A stretch of 14,333 bases of DNA from Alkalibacterium iburiense (GCF_039521845.1 NZ_BAAACW010000101.1:1-14333); one strand, 5' to 3'. Shown: positions 1 to 7,989, numbered from the stretch's first letter. Notes: generated from the sequence alone by a model not told the origin. Made by a program: numbers and translations.

Positions 1-296
1 ATCAGTTTAAAACAATTACATTTGATAATGGATCTGAGTTTGCGAAAGTATCTGAGCTTGAAAATGATGATTTATCTATTTATTTTTGTCATGCTTACGC
101 ATCATGGGAACGGGGGTCTAACGAGAATTTCAATAAACTCTTAAGAGAGTTTATACCGAAAGGTAAATCGTTACATCATTTTACTTCTGACTATATATCA
201 GAAGCGGCTGGTAAGATAAATAAACGCATACGATCCATACTCGGTTTAGTGTCCGCTCAAGAAGCCTACCAGACCGAATTGTCTTTAATGGAATAA
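1..296 (+). CDS. IS30-family transposase, C-terminal fragment (5' end outside window)
   Basis: The window opens inside a reading frame (first full codon at base 3, stop TAA at 294-296) that matches the end of the DDE catalytic domain of IS30-family transposases. Visible motifs are TFDNGSEFA, which carries the second catalytic Asp, and WERGSNENFNKLLREFIPKG, which carries the catalytic Glu. The enzyme cuts and joins the ends of its own insertion sequence. About 97 residues are present of the roughly 300-390 usual in the family, so the rest lies upstream of the window. The right terminal inverted repeat should lie just after the stop, probably within about 297-315, but I cannot define its boundary from this one end. 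The next gene begins 4 bases later and appears to be cut by this insertion. Family assignment is firm; whether the whole element is intact is unknown. Confidence 0.93.
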   Translation, partial: QFKTITFDNGSEFAKVSELENDDLSIYFCHAYASWERGSNENFNKLLREFIPKGKSLHHFTSDYISEAAGKINKRIRSILGLVSAQEAYQTELSLME

Positions 297-300
297 AGAC

Positions 301-1746
301 TTGAGTTATAAAAGATTGGATATGTTTACTGTCTTTTCTCTAATCAATCATACTTATTCTAGTATTGGTTCAGAAGCGTTGTATAAACGGTTGCGTTCAT
401 TTGATTTAAACGACAGTGATCAACTTAAAACGGAAAATATTATAAAGTATTATGATGAAAATCCAACTCAAAGAGAAAAAATTCAATTTGTATTTGCTCA
501 ACTTGGTAAACAAGATAATAATTCTGTCGTCAAACAGTTAACTGAAGATAACAAAAAGCAGTTCTTTCATTTTGGATTATATTTGCTTTTAGGTTCGTTA
601 CCGATTATTGGCGTGTTATTGCTTTTTACACAGCTGGCCCAATATGGAGTAATGATAGCTATCTCTTCGCTGGTCTTTAATCTTTTGTATTCGCAAATAA
701 ACAAAATGAGTATTGGAAATGAACTCCTCAGTATGAGTTATCTAGTTCAATCGATTTCCAGTGCGAAACAGTTATCTAAAATCAATCACCCTCTTAAAGA
801 GGAGCTAAAAGTTAATTTAAGGCCTCTCAAGCGGATTCCGTTTTTTTCATTTGCTTTTAGAATGGGTGGAAGTAATGAAGGAGAAATCCTATTTGATTAT
901 TTAAATATGTTTTTCATGCTGCCATTTATTTCTTATCATTTTGTTTATAACCGTATAAAAAAGAATAAGGAAGAGGCGTTGAAATTATGGGAAGTTTTAG
1001 GAAATCTTGAGTCAGCTGCGGCAATTTTAAATTTGAGACTCATACTAGAAGAAGGATGTATCCCTCAGTTTACTAATCAAGACGAGGTAGTGGCTGAAAA
1101 TGTCACCCATCCATTAATAGATAATCCGGTGGATAATCCTGTTCATTGGACACAGAATACCTTAGTGTCAGGCTCCAATGCTTCTGGGAAATCGACTTAT
1201 GTGAAAAGCGTTGCTATCAACTGTATTCTGGCACAAACGATGTTTACGTGTACGGCTTCATCTTTTTCAATGAAACGCGGTCATGTATTGACTTCTATGG
1301 CTGTAGAAGATGATATTATTGAAGGAGACAGTTATTTTATTGCAGAAATAAAATCTTTGAAGCGAATATTATCTAAAGTGAAAGCAGGCGACAGGTGTTA
1401 CTGTTTCATTGATGAGATTCTAAAAGGAACAAATACAATAGAACGAATATCGGCCTCTGCGAGTATTATCAAATGGTTAAGTGAATCGCCATCTTTAGCA
1501 TTTATAGCGACACATGATATTGAACTAACAGAAATATTGAAAACAGTCTGTGAGAATGTTCATTTTCAAGAGAATGTAACGAATGAACAAGGAATTGATT
1601 TCGACTATACATTGAGAAAAGGATCTGCTTCAACAAGAAATGCCCTTAAATTGCTTGATATAATGGAATTTCCTGAATCAGTTGTTGCTGAGGCAAAAGA
1701 AAAAGCAGCTTACTTTGATCAAAATCAAATGTGGGAAAATATATAA
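301..1746 (+). CDS. MutS-like (domain V) membrane-anchored ATPase, probably 5'-truncated by the IS30 element
   Basis: This 481-residue product ends with the ATPase domain of the MutS superfamily. Walker A is GSNASGKST (about 291-299, Lys297). Walker B with the MutS signature is FIDEILKGTNT (about 369-379), followed by IATHD (about 402-406). There is no mismatch-recognition domain. Instead there are hydrophobic segments at about 92-133 and 195-217, so it belongs to the short membrane-linked MutS relatives of Firmicutes whose role is unknown; it should not be called mismatch repair MutS. From memory of these homologues, the stretch LDMFTVFSLINHTYSSIG normally sits some 70 or more residues into the protein. 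The only starts available are TTG at 301 or ATG at 322. Both lie at the transposon border and have no good ribosome-binding site. The simplest reading is loss of the promoter and N-terminus to the insertion. If expressed at all, transcription may come from within the IS. Confidence 0.8.
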   Translation: MSYKRLDMFTVFSLINHTYSSIGSEALYKRLRSFDLNDSDQLKTENIIKYYDENPTQREKIQFVFAQLGKQDNNSVVKQLTEDNKKQFFHFGLYLLLGSLPIIGVLLLFTQLAQYGVMIAISSLVFNLLYSQINKMSIGNELLSMSYLVQSISSAKQLSKINHPLKEELKVNLRPLKRIPFFSFAFRMGGSNEGEILFDYLNMFFMLPFISYHFVYNRIKKNKEEALKLWEVLGNLESAAAILNLRLILEEGCIPQFTNQDEVVAENVTHPLIDNPVDNPVHWTQNTLVSGSNASGKSTYVKSVAINCILAQTMFTCTASSFSMKRGHVLTSMAVEDDIIEGDSYFIAEIKSLKRILSKVKAGDRCYCFIDEILKGTNTIERISASASIIKWLSESPSLAFIATHDIELTEILKTVCENVHFQENVTNEQGIDFDYTLRKGSASTRNALKLLDIMEFPESVVAEAKEKAAYFDQNQMWENI

Positions 1747-1934
1747 AACTTCGGTAGTAAAAGTATACACTGGTGATAAATATGTGAAGAGTAAAAGGCG
1801 ACAACAGACAATTGAGTCCATGCTCTCTATGGAACGTGAGGTTTACGCGATAAATTTCATAGAACATCAGTTAATATATCTTTTATGAGAATTATTTAAT
1901 AATGTAACGAAATTCAAGTGTATATTAAGGAGGG
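1747..1934. other. Intergenic stretch with no convincing gene
   Basis: Nothing here looks coding. The frames that stay open (1682-1888 on plus, 1646-1867 on minus) overlap the end of the MutS-like gene, lack ribosome-binding sites and give no recognisable protein. TATATT at 1921-1926 could be a -10 for the leader transcript just downstream, but no -35 sits at the right distance. Confidence 0.5.
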
Positions 1935-1982
1935 ATTAGAACAAAATGTGGCGACTCGCTCATCTTGTTCTAATTTTTTTTT
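1935..1982 (+). terminator. Rho-independent terminator, possibly an attenuator upstream of the peptide importer
   Basis: Perfect 10-bp arms ATTAGAACAA (1935-1944) and TTGTTCTAAT (1965-1974) enclose inner pairs ATG/CAT and GCG/CGC. A run of nine T (1974-1982) follows. It ends any transcript coming from upstream, about 60 bases before the oppA-like start. A strong Shine-Dalgarno-like AAGGAGGG (1927-1934) sits directly before the stem, and a 12-codon ORF lies within the hairpin, so an attenuator is possible. A plain terminator is the default reading. Confidence 0.85.
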
Positions 1983-1984
1983 AA
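1946..1984 (+). CDS. Possible 12-residue leader peptide inside the terminator
   Basis: ATG at 1946 follows AAGGAGGG (1927-1934) with an 11-base gap and encodes MWRLAHLVLIFF, ending at TAA 1982-1984 inside the T-run. A ribosome on this ORF would cover the left arm and loop of the hairpin, the layout used in translation-dependent attenuation. Against it: the spacing is longer than ideal, and any ATG in such a terminator loop would yield a similar hydrophobic tail. Its relation to the downstream importer is not established, because a separate promoter lies between them. Confidence 0.25.
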   Translation: MWRLAHLVLIFF

Positions 1985-1992
1985 TTTACTTA

Positions 1993-2021
1993 TTGTTTAA
2001 TTTTAATCACTGTGCTAAAAT
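1993..2021 (+). promoter_or_regulatory. σA promoter of the peptide-importer operon
   Basis: TTGTTT (1993-1998), a 17-base spacer, then an extended -10 TGC-TAAAAT (TG at 2013-2014, hexamer 2016-2021). It lies just after the terminator and 25 bases before the oppA-like start. An inverted repeat ATTTTA (2000-2005) / TAAAAT (2016-2021) overlaps the -10 and could be an operator, though it may simply reflect AT richness. Confidence 0.65.
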
Positions 2022-2045
2022 CATTACCTATAAGGGGGGAACAAC

Positions 2046-3632
2046 ATGAAAAAGAAAAATAAGTTATTAGGATTTTTGCTTGCATTAGTACTATTTATTG
2101 TTGCATGTACTAGTCCAGCGGGTGAAAATGGTAATGGTAATGGAACAGGAAATGATAATGATAACGGGGGAGAAGAAGTCGCAGATGACTCTGTGTTAGT
2201 AGTAGCGAGTGGTGCTGATCCGGTTACTTTTGATATTCAAGCAACAAATGACCAAGCAACTACACGTATAGCTAGACAGATTTATGATACTCTTATCATC
2301 CAAACGAATGATTTAGAGTTAGTTCCAGGGCTAGCTACTGAATGGGAAGAAATCGAAGAAAATCTTTTTGAGTTTACACTAAGAGAAGGAGTTACCTTCC
2401 ATAATGGGGAACCATTTACAGCATCTGATGTTGAATATACACTACTCAGAGCTGTTGCTTCACCAACAATTGGACATATCGTTGGGTCAATTGATCCAGA
2501 TACAATTGAAGTCGTTGATGAACATACTATCCGAGTAGGAACCTCAGATACGTTTGGTCCGTTTTTAACGCACTTAGCGCATCCGGCAGTAGGTATTTTA
2601 AATGAAGCAGCAGTTGAAGAAGCTGGTGAAGACTATGGTGTGACATCGGTTGTAGGAACGGGGCCTTTCGAATTTGAAGAGTGGGTAACAGGTACACACG
2701 TTATTGCAAATCGTTATGACGACTATTGGGGTGACTCAGCTCTTGTTGGAAGTATCGAATTTAGAACAATATCAGATCCAAGTGTTCGTTTAATTGAATT
2801 GGAAAGTGAAGGCGTAGATATTGCTTATGATATTGCACCATCTGATATTCAAGCAGTTGAAGAGAATGATGCACTTACTTTAATCAATACACCGAATTTA
2901 GGTTCAGAATATTTAGGATTGAGTGTTCATAATGATACACCACTACGTGAATTAGGTGTTCGTCAAGCTATAGCTCACGCAATTGACATTGAAGCAATTA
3001 TTGACACAGTTTATATGAATGTAGGAGAGCAAATGGCTGGTCCAATTAACGAATTAGTTTTTGGATACAATGAAGATTTAGAACCTATTCCATATGATGT
3101 CGACCTTGCTAATGAATTATTAGAGGAGGCCGGTTACCCAGGTGGTGGCTTTACATTATCATTATATGTTGGAGACAACAGCCAAGAGCGTATCAGAGTT
3201 TCGCAAATCGTTTCTGAAGCCTTGTCGCAAATAGGTATTACAGTAGAAGTTGTACAAATGGAGTGGGGTGCATTCTTGGATGCCAACGATGCTGGTGAAC
3301 CAGACATGTTCTTACTAGGTTGGACAACAGTTACAACAGATGCGGATTATGGTTTATATCCATTATTCCATTCAAATAATTTTGGAGAATCAGGAAATAC
3401 AACATGGTACGAAAATTCTAGAGTAGACGAGTTATTAGATTTAGGTCGTTACACCTCAGACCAAGATGAGCGTATAGGATACTACCATGAAGCTCAAGAT
3501 ATTATTCACGAGGAAGTGCCTTGGGTATTCTTGCAGACACGTGAGAATGTAACGGGTATTAGCAACCGAGTGAGTGGGTTTGAGCATCATCCAGTTGGAA
3601 GTTACTTCTTAAATGTTGTTTCAGTCGACTAA
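2046..3632 (+). CDS. Peptide ABC transporter substrate-binding lipoprotein (OppA/DppA type, SBP family 5)
   Basis: 528-residue extracellular receptor that captures peptides and hands them to the membrane permease. The signal peptide is a basic start (MKKKNK), a hydrophobic core and a lipobox IVAC, with Cys21 predicted to be lipidated. A disordered Gly/Asn/Asp linker (about 28-44) follows. The mature part shows family-5 hallmarks: the region WEEIEENLFEFTLREGVTFH followed by NGEPFTASDVEYTL (about 98-133), and later PLRELGVRQAIAHAIDIEAI. Length fits the family (about 500-600). The start ATG follows AAGGGGGG with a 5-base gap. The gene is first in a five-gene operon and has its own promoter. A strong hairpin after its stop probably lets the receptor be made in excess over the permease. 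Substrate class (di-, oligopeptide or another family-5 ligand) cannot be read from sequence alone. Confidence 0.93.
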   Translation: MKKKNKLLGFLLALVLFIVACTSPAGENGNGNGTGNDNDNGGEEVADDSVLVVASGADPVTFDIQATNDQATTRIARQIYDTLIIQTNDLELVPGLATEWEEIEENLFEFTLREGVTFHNGEPFTASDVEYTLLRAVASPTIGHIVGSIDPDTIEVVDEHTIRVGTSDTFGPFLTHLAHPAVGILNEAAVEEAGEDYGVTSVVGTGPFEFEEWVTGTHVIANRYDDYWGDSALVGSIEFRTISDPSVRLIELESEGVDIAYDIAPSDIQAVEENDALTLINTPNLGSEYLGLSVHNDTPLRELGVRQAIAHAIDIEAIIDTVYMNVGEQMAGPINELVFGYNEDLEPIPYDVDLANELLEEAGYPGGGFTLSLYVGDNSQERIRVSQIVSEALSQIGITVEVVQMEWGAFLDANDAGEPDMFLLGWTTVTTDADYGLYPLFHSNNFGESGNTTWYENSRVDELLDLGRYTSDQDERIGYYHEAQDIIHEEVPWVFLQTRENVTGISNRVSGFEHHPVGSYFLNVVSVD

Positions 3633-3647
3633 GTTAACAAATTTGGA

Positions 3648-3679
3648 AAATAAAGAGCCATTTTTTTGGCTCTTTATTT
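3648..3679 (+). terminator. Intercistronic hairpin between receptor and permease genes (partial terminator or mRNA stabiliser)
   Basis: A perfect 13-bp stem, AAATAAAGAGCCA (3648-3660) paired with TGGCTCTTTATTT (3667-3679), closes a loop of six T. There is no long T-run after the stem. It begins 15 bases after the receptor stop and ends 3 bases before the Shine-Dalgarno of the next gene. In binding-protein operons such a hairpin usually raises the level of the receptor over its permease by partial termination or by protecting the upstream mRNA end. The level of read-through is not visible in sequence. Confidence 0.75.
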
Positions 3680-3695
3680 ATTAGGAGGTATTATC

Positions 3696-4625
3696 TTGGT
3701 TCAGTATATTATCAAACGAATATTATGGTTGTTTCCTATTTTATTAGGAGTCTCATTTATTGTATTTACAATCATGTATCTTTCACCGGGTGATCCAGCA
3801 AGAATAATTTTGGGTGAAGGAGCGACAGAGGAAACTTTACAAGCTCTAAGAGCAGATATGGGATTAGATAGAAACTTTTTTGTTCAATTCTTCAATTATG
3901 TTCGAGATGTTTTTATAAATTTTGATCTAGGAAGATCATATGTTTCAAGACGTCCTGTTATGGGTGAAATATTGATTAGATTACCTAATACAGTCAGGCT
4001 TGCTAGCTGGAGTGTCTTATTTTCTACATTGGTAGGTGTCCCATTAGGAGTTGTTTCAGCAACACGTCCATATTCTAAAACGGATAATTTTGTTATGACT
4101 ATCTCGTTGTTAGGTGTATCTATGCCAGTGTTCTGGCAAGCACTCTTACTTATTATTTTGTTTACGGCAATATTAGGATTGTTACCTGCAACAGGTTTTA
4201 CAACTTGGCAACATATGATTATGCCTGTTTTTGCACTGGCTTCTTCATCTATTGGAACCGTTGCAAGAATTACGCGTTCGAGTATGATGGATGTTTTAGA
4301 TCAGGATTATATAAGAACGTCACGTGCTAAAGGTGTATCTGAGAAGAAGATTATTTTCCAACATGCTCTGCGAAATGCTCTTATTCCAATAGTAACAGTA
4401 ATAGGGTTGCAATTTGGGGTTTTGTTAGGTGGGGCCGTTTTGACTGAGACAATCTTCAGTATTAATGGGTTAGGAACCTTAATGGTAAATGCCATTCGAA
4501 CCAGAGATACAATGATCGTTCAAGGTGGAGTATTATTTATCGCCTTCTTGTTTACGATTGTCAATTTATTTGTGGATATATTATATGCCTATATTGACCC
4601 ACGAATTAGGTCTCAATATGATTAG
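3696..4625 (+). CDS. Peptide ABC transporter permease, OppB/DppB type
   Basis: 309-residue integral membrane subunit that forms half of the import pore with the OppC-type partner. The true start is TTG at 3696, which follows AGGAGG (3683-3688) with a 7-base gap and gives the family-typical opening VQYIIKRILWLFPILLGVSF (first residue read as Met). An earlier in-frame TTG at 3666 would put the first codons inside the upstream hairpin and adds nothing conserved. After the first helix comes the periplasmic-side motif SPGDPARIILGEGAT, then about five further helices. The ATPase-contacting EAA loop is YIRTSRAKGVSEKKIIFQHA (about residues 203-222). Its stop is 12 bases before the GTG of the next permease, so the two are co-transcribed and probably translationally linked. 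Confidence 0.93.
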   Translation: MVQYIIKRILWLFPILLGVSFIVFTIMYLSPGDPARIILGEGATEETLQALRADMGLDRNFFVQFFNYVRDVFINFDLGRSYVSRRPVMGEILIRLPNTVRLASWSVLFSTLVGVPLGVVSATRPYSKTDNFVMTISLLGVSMPVFWQALLLIILFTAILGLLPATGFTTWQHMIMPVFALASSSIGTVARITRSSMMDVLDQDYIRTSRAKGVSEKKIIFQHALRNALIPIVTVIGLQFGVLLGGAVLTETIFSINGLGTLMVNAIRTRDTMIVQGGVLFIAFLFTIVNLFVDILYAYIDPRIRSQYD

Positions 4626-4637
4626 GAGTGAAATGCT

Positions 4638-5537
4638 GTGTTATTAAACAAAAGAAAGATAGATGAAACAGAACAGGAAATGACAGGCGTTCCACAAGGT
4701 GCATGGCATGAAGTCTGGTACTCACTTAAGAAAAACAAACGTGCAATGCTTGGTTTAATTGTTATAATTATTTTAATTTTGATGGCTATTTTTGCTGATT
4801 ATGTTACCCCTTATGGGATGAGGGAACAGAATCTATCGAATGCTTTGCAGTCTCCAAGTAGAGAGCATTGGTTTGGAACAGATGATTTAGGACGTGATGT
4901 GTTCAGTCGTCTCATTTATGGGACACGCGTTTCTCTAACAGTTGGGGTAAGTGCGGTTGCTTTGTCCTTGTCAATTGGAGGAGTCTTAGGGGTTTTATCA
5001 GGCTATTATAAGGGATGGCTAGACACATTGATTATGCGTTTTTGCGATATCTTACTTTCGATTCCTTCTATTTTATTAGCTATAGCGATTGTAGCCTCTT
5101 TAGGTTCGAGCATTAGAAACATGATTATCGCGATAGGAATTGCAAGTATTCCGGTATTTGCTCGTATTATTAGAGCAGGAATCATATCGGTTAAAGAAAC
5201 ACAGTATATTGAGGCGAGCAGAGCACTGGGAGCTAATGATGGACGTTTAATTTTTAAACACATCATACCAAATATTTTGTCTCCTATTATTGTGCAAGCT
5301 TCAATGGAAGTTGCTTCAGCTATCTTATCCGCTGCAGGTTTAGGTTTTATCGGTTTAGGTTTAGAGGCCTCTGTTGCGGAGTGGGGGACGATGCTTAACT
5401 TTGGTCGAGGGTATATTCGACAACACTTTTATCTTACGCTATTTCCTGGGGGTATCATTATGTTAACCATTCTAGCCTTTAACTTATTTGGGGATGGTTT
5501 ACGTGATGCATTTGATCCTAAGATGAGAGAGAGGTAA
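4638..5537 (+). CDS. Peptide ABC transporter permease, OppC/DppC type
   Basis: 299-residue partner permease. It has the cytoplasmic N-terminal arm usual for OppC/DppC (about 1-35), a first helix at about 36-57, then EHWFGTDDLGRDVFSRLIYG, the family signature before the transport core. The EAA loop YIEASRALGANDGRLIFKHI lies at about 190-209. The start is GTG at 4638, with AGGAG at 4624-4628 overlapping the end of the upstream gene and 9 bases of spacing. An ATG at 4634 is out of frame and closes at once. The Shine-Dalgarno of the next gene lies within its last codons. It acts in the cytoplasmic membrane as a heterodimer with the preceding product. Confidence 0.93.
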   Translation: MLLNKRKIDETEQEMTGVPQGAWHEVWYSLKKNKRAMLGLIVIIILILMAIFADYVTPYGMREQNLSNALQSPSREHWFGTDDLGRDVFSRLIYGTRVSLTVGVSAVALSLSIGGVLGVLSGYYKGWLDTLIMRFCDILLSIPSILLAIAIVASLGSSIRNMIIAIGIASIPVFARIIRAGIISVKETQYIEASRALGANDGRLIFKHIIPNILSPIIVQASMEVASAILSAAGLGFIGLGLEASVAEWGTMLNFGRGYIRQHFYLTLFPGGIIMLTILAFNLFGDGLRDAFDPKMRER

Positions 5538-5544
5538 TCCATGT

Positions 5545-7038
5545 ATGAAAACATTATTAAGCGTAAAAAACCTACAAAAATATTTCCCTGTTAAAAAGAA
5601 TAACTTTTTTCAGATTGGGAAGACTTATGTAAAGGCCAATAAAGATATATCTCTTGATATTCTTGAAGGTGAGACTTTAGGTATAGTTGGTGAAAGTGGA
5701 TGTGGAAAATCTACCTTTGGTCGGACAATCATACAGTTACACCGACAAACAGGGGGATCGACTTTGTATTATGGAGATACTATTGAGAATTTAATGCCTT
5801 CATATGTAAAAAAAGTTTACCAAGGGTTTCCTAAAACGTCCAGTAAATATGATGATGATTTGAATGAAATTGAACGTATGGAGTCCGAATTAAAAGATTT
5901 ATCTGGTGATGAAAAAGAGAAGCATTTTGAAAAATTACGAATTAAAAAAATAGATTTTGATAATACCTATGGAAACACACTTCGCTTAGTTGGTGGATTG
6001 GTGTCTCATGATAATCTCAAAGAAGTGAGCTTGGTTTTATTAAATCGTTATGATGCTGCATCAAAAGTTGCTAAATGTAAAAGAGATATAGAGTTTGAAG
6101 AACAAAAACAAAAAATGAAAGCTGAAGTGGATGAATCTGAGATCAAAAAATTAAGACAGGATTTGAAGTCACATGAGGAACATCTTGAAAAAGCAACAGT
6201 TAAGGTGGAGAAGTTAAAAGAGCCTCTTAGAGGATCAGAAAAATTTGAACGTTATGAAAGATATTTAGATGATGGAATTGATTTAGCGGCTTTAACACAA
6301 AAAGAAGCACGGATTTTAAGAAAAGACCTACAAATTATATTCCAAGATCCCTATTCATCGCTTGATCCACGTCTAACAGTTGGAGAAATTATTGGTGAAG
6401 GCTTACTTATTCATAAATTTTTCAAAAGTAGAAATGACCCGGCATACACAGAATACATTATAGATATTATGGAAAAATGCGGTTTAGCAGGTGGACTGAT
6501 TAATCGCTACCCACACCAATTTTCTGGAGGACAAAGACAAAGGATTGGGATTGCAAGAGCCTTAGCATTGCAGCCTAAATTTATCGTATGTGATGAAGCA
6601 GTATCAGCTCTAGATGTATCCATTCAATCACAAATTATTAATTTATTGCAGGAGTTGCGTGAAAAAGATAATTTGACGTATTTGTTTATTACACATGACT
6701 TGGGTGTAGTTCAGTATATTTCTGACCGTATTGGAGTAATGTATTTTGGAAATTTAGTTGAACTAGGATCAGCTGAAGAAATTTTCGAGAACCCTAAACA
6801 TCCTTACACTAAACAGTTATTAAATGCGATACCAAAGATGGATGATGCTCAAGATTCAAAATGGGATATTGATAAGAAATACGAAGATTTTGAGTTCCAG
6901 TATTCAAGAGATGGAGAAAGTGATCCTGATTGGATTGAAGTAGCAGACAATCATTTTATAGCATGTACTCTCAAGAATCGTGAGTCTTATTATAGGGATA
7001 GAGAGGAGCGACCACATGAGTTTATTACAGGTGAATAA
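5545..7038 (+). CDS. Peptide ABC transporter ATP-binding protein, OppF type, with a ~165-residue charged insertion
   Basis: 497-residue ATPase that powers the importer. The frame of the OppF family is complete. The start KNLQKYFPVKK is OppF/DppF-like. Walker A is GESGCGKST (49-57), Q-loop IIFQDPYSSLDPR (Gln267), signature FSGGQRQRIG (326-335), Walker B FIVCDE (346-351) and switch His384. It is about 150-180 residues longer than usual. The extra segment lies at about 84-248, between the strand after Walker A and the LRKDLQIIFQ strand. It is rich in Lys, Glu and Asp with heptad-like stretches (for example about 178-227), so it is probably a coiled-coil or helical excursion from the nucleotide-binding domain. 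All catalytic elements remain, so it should be active. The C-terminal tail has SDPDWIEVADNHFIACTL, matched in the next protein. ATG 5545 is chosen over the out-of-frame ATG 5541; GAGAGG at 5529-5534 serves as Shine-Dalgarno. Confidence 0.92.
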   Translation: MKTLLSVKNLQKYFPVKKNNFFQIGKTYVKANKDISLDILEGETLGIVGESGCGKSTFGRTIIQLHRQTGGSTLYYGDTIENLMPSYVKKVYQGFPKTSSKYDDDLNEIERMESELKDLSGDEKEKHFEKLRIKKIDFDNTYGNTLRLVGGLVSHDNLKEVSLVLLNRYDAASKVAKCKRDIEFEEQKQKMKAEVDESEIKKLRQDLKSHEEHLEKATVKVEKLKEPLRGSEKFERYERYLDDGIDLAALTQKEARILRKDLQIIFQDPYSSLDPRLTVGEIIGEGLLIHKFFKSRNDPAYTEYIIDIMEKCGLAGGLINRYPHQFSGGQRQRIGIARALALQPKFIVCDEAVSALDVSIQSQIINLLQELREKDNLTYLFITHDLGVVQYISDRIGVMYFGNLVELGSAEEIFENPKHPYTKQLLNAIPKMDDAQDSKWDIDKKYEDFEFQYSRDGESDPDWIEVADNHFIACTLKNRESYYRDREERPHEFITGE

Positions 7039-7963
7039 TTTGCATACTTATTTTGACACGCGTAATGGGACAGTAAAAGCGGTAAATGGTGTTTCATTCT
7101 CATTAGAAGAAGGCAGAACATTAGGTATAGTTGGAGAAAGTGGTAGTGGTAAAAGTCAAACAGCAATGTCTATTTTACAGCTTTTTCAAAAAAACCAACG
7201 CATTGCAGAGGGGAGCATTATTTTTGACGGCAAAGAAATCTCTTCTCTAGGCCAAAAAGACTTATTAAAAATTCGTGGGAATGAAATTTCAATGATTTTC
7301 CAAGAACCTATGACGAGTTTAAATCCAGTTTTCACAGTTAAATATCAATTGGTTGAAGCTATTCAATTGCATAGTAAATTAAATAAAAAAGAAGCTGTTG
7401 CAAGAGCGATTGAGTTGTTGGATGCTGTTAAAATTCCAAACCCGAAACAAATGCTCAGACAATACCCTCATCAGTTATCAGGTGGGATGAGTCAGCGTGT
7501 TATGATTGCGATGGCATTAGCTTGTGATCCGAAATTACTGATTGCTGATGAACCAACCACTGCTTTGGATGTTATTATTCAAGCTGAAATTCTAAAATTA
7601 ATGAACGAATTGAAAGACCGATTCAGCACAAGTATCCTTTTTATTACTCATGATCTGGGAGTAATCAACAGCATGGCAGATGATGTGATTGTCATGAACG
7701 GAGGAAAAATTGTTGAAAGTGCACCGATTAAAGAAATCTTTAAGAATGCAAAGCACCCTTACACTAAACGATTAATGGCTGCGTTCTTAAAAACAGATAT
7801 TAAAAATTATCAAGCTGAAGAAACATTGGATTTTTACAGTAGCGAGAATGAACACTATGATTTTTCTCAGTATAAAGAAACCGGCGTGGCTGATCCTGAT
7901 TGGGTACAAGTTAGCGATAAACACTATGTTGCAGTTAGTTTGAAAAAGGAAACAAATAGTTAG
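7016..7963 (+). CDS. Peptide ABC transporter ATP-binding protein, OppD type
   Basis: 315-residue second ATPase of the importer. Walker A is GESGSGKS (40-47), Q-loop MIFQEPMTSLNP (Gln96), signature LSGGMSQRVMIAMAL (154-168; the SGGM form is typical of OppD/DppD), Walker B LLIADEP (174-180) and switch His212. The start is ATG 7016 with GAGAGGAG at 7001-7008. It overlaps the upstream gene by 23 bases, so translation is probably coupled. An earlier in-frame GTG at 6980 has no better ribosome-binding site and adds only nonconserved residues. The C-terminal tail lacks the Cys-rich region common in OppD/DppD proteins. Instead it has VADPDWVQVSDKHYVAVSL, closely matching the tail of the partner ATPase. 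It is the last gene of the operon, and no terminator lies directly after its stop. Confidence 0.93.
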   Translation: MSLLQVNNLHTYFDTRNGTVKAVNGVSFSLEEGRTLGIVGESGSGKSQTAMSILQLFQKNQRIAEGSIIFDGKEISSLGQKDLLKIRGNEISMIFQEPMTSLNPVFTVKYQLVEAIQLHSKLNKKEAVARAIELLDAVKIPNPKQMLRQYPHQLSGGMSQRVMIAMALACDPKLLIADEPTTALDVIIQAEILKLMNELKDRFSTSILFITHDLGVINSMADDVIVMNGGKIVESAPIKEIFKNAKHPYTKRLMAAFLKTDIKNYQAEETLDFYSSENEHYDFSQYKETGVADPDWVQVSDKHYVAVSLKKETNS

Positions 7964-7989
7964 GACTATATTGTTTTCAATTGAACGCG

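Noticed and set aside
1646..1888. Open frames on both strands over the end of the MutS-like gene (1682-1888 plus, 1646-1867 minus)
   Set aside because: They overlap a clear ATPase C-terminus, have no ribosome-binding site and give no recognisable protein.
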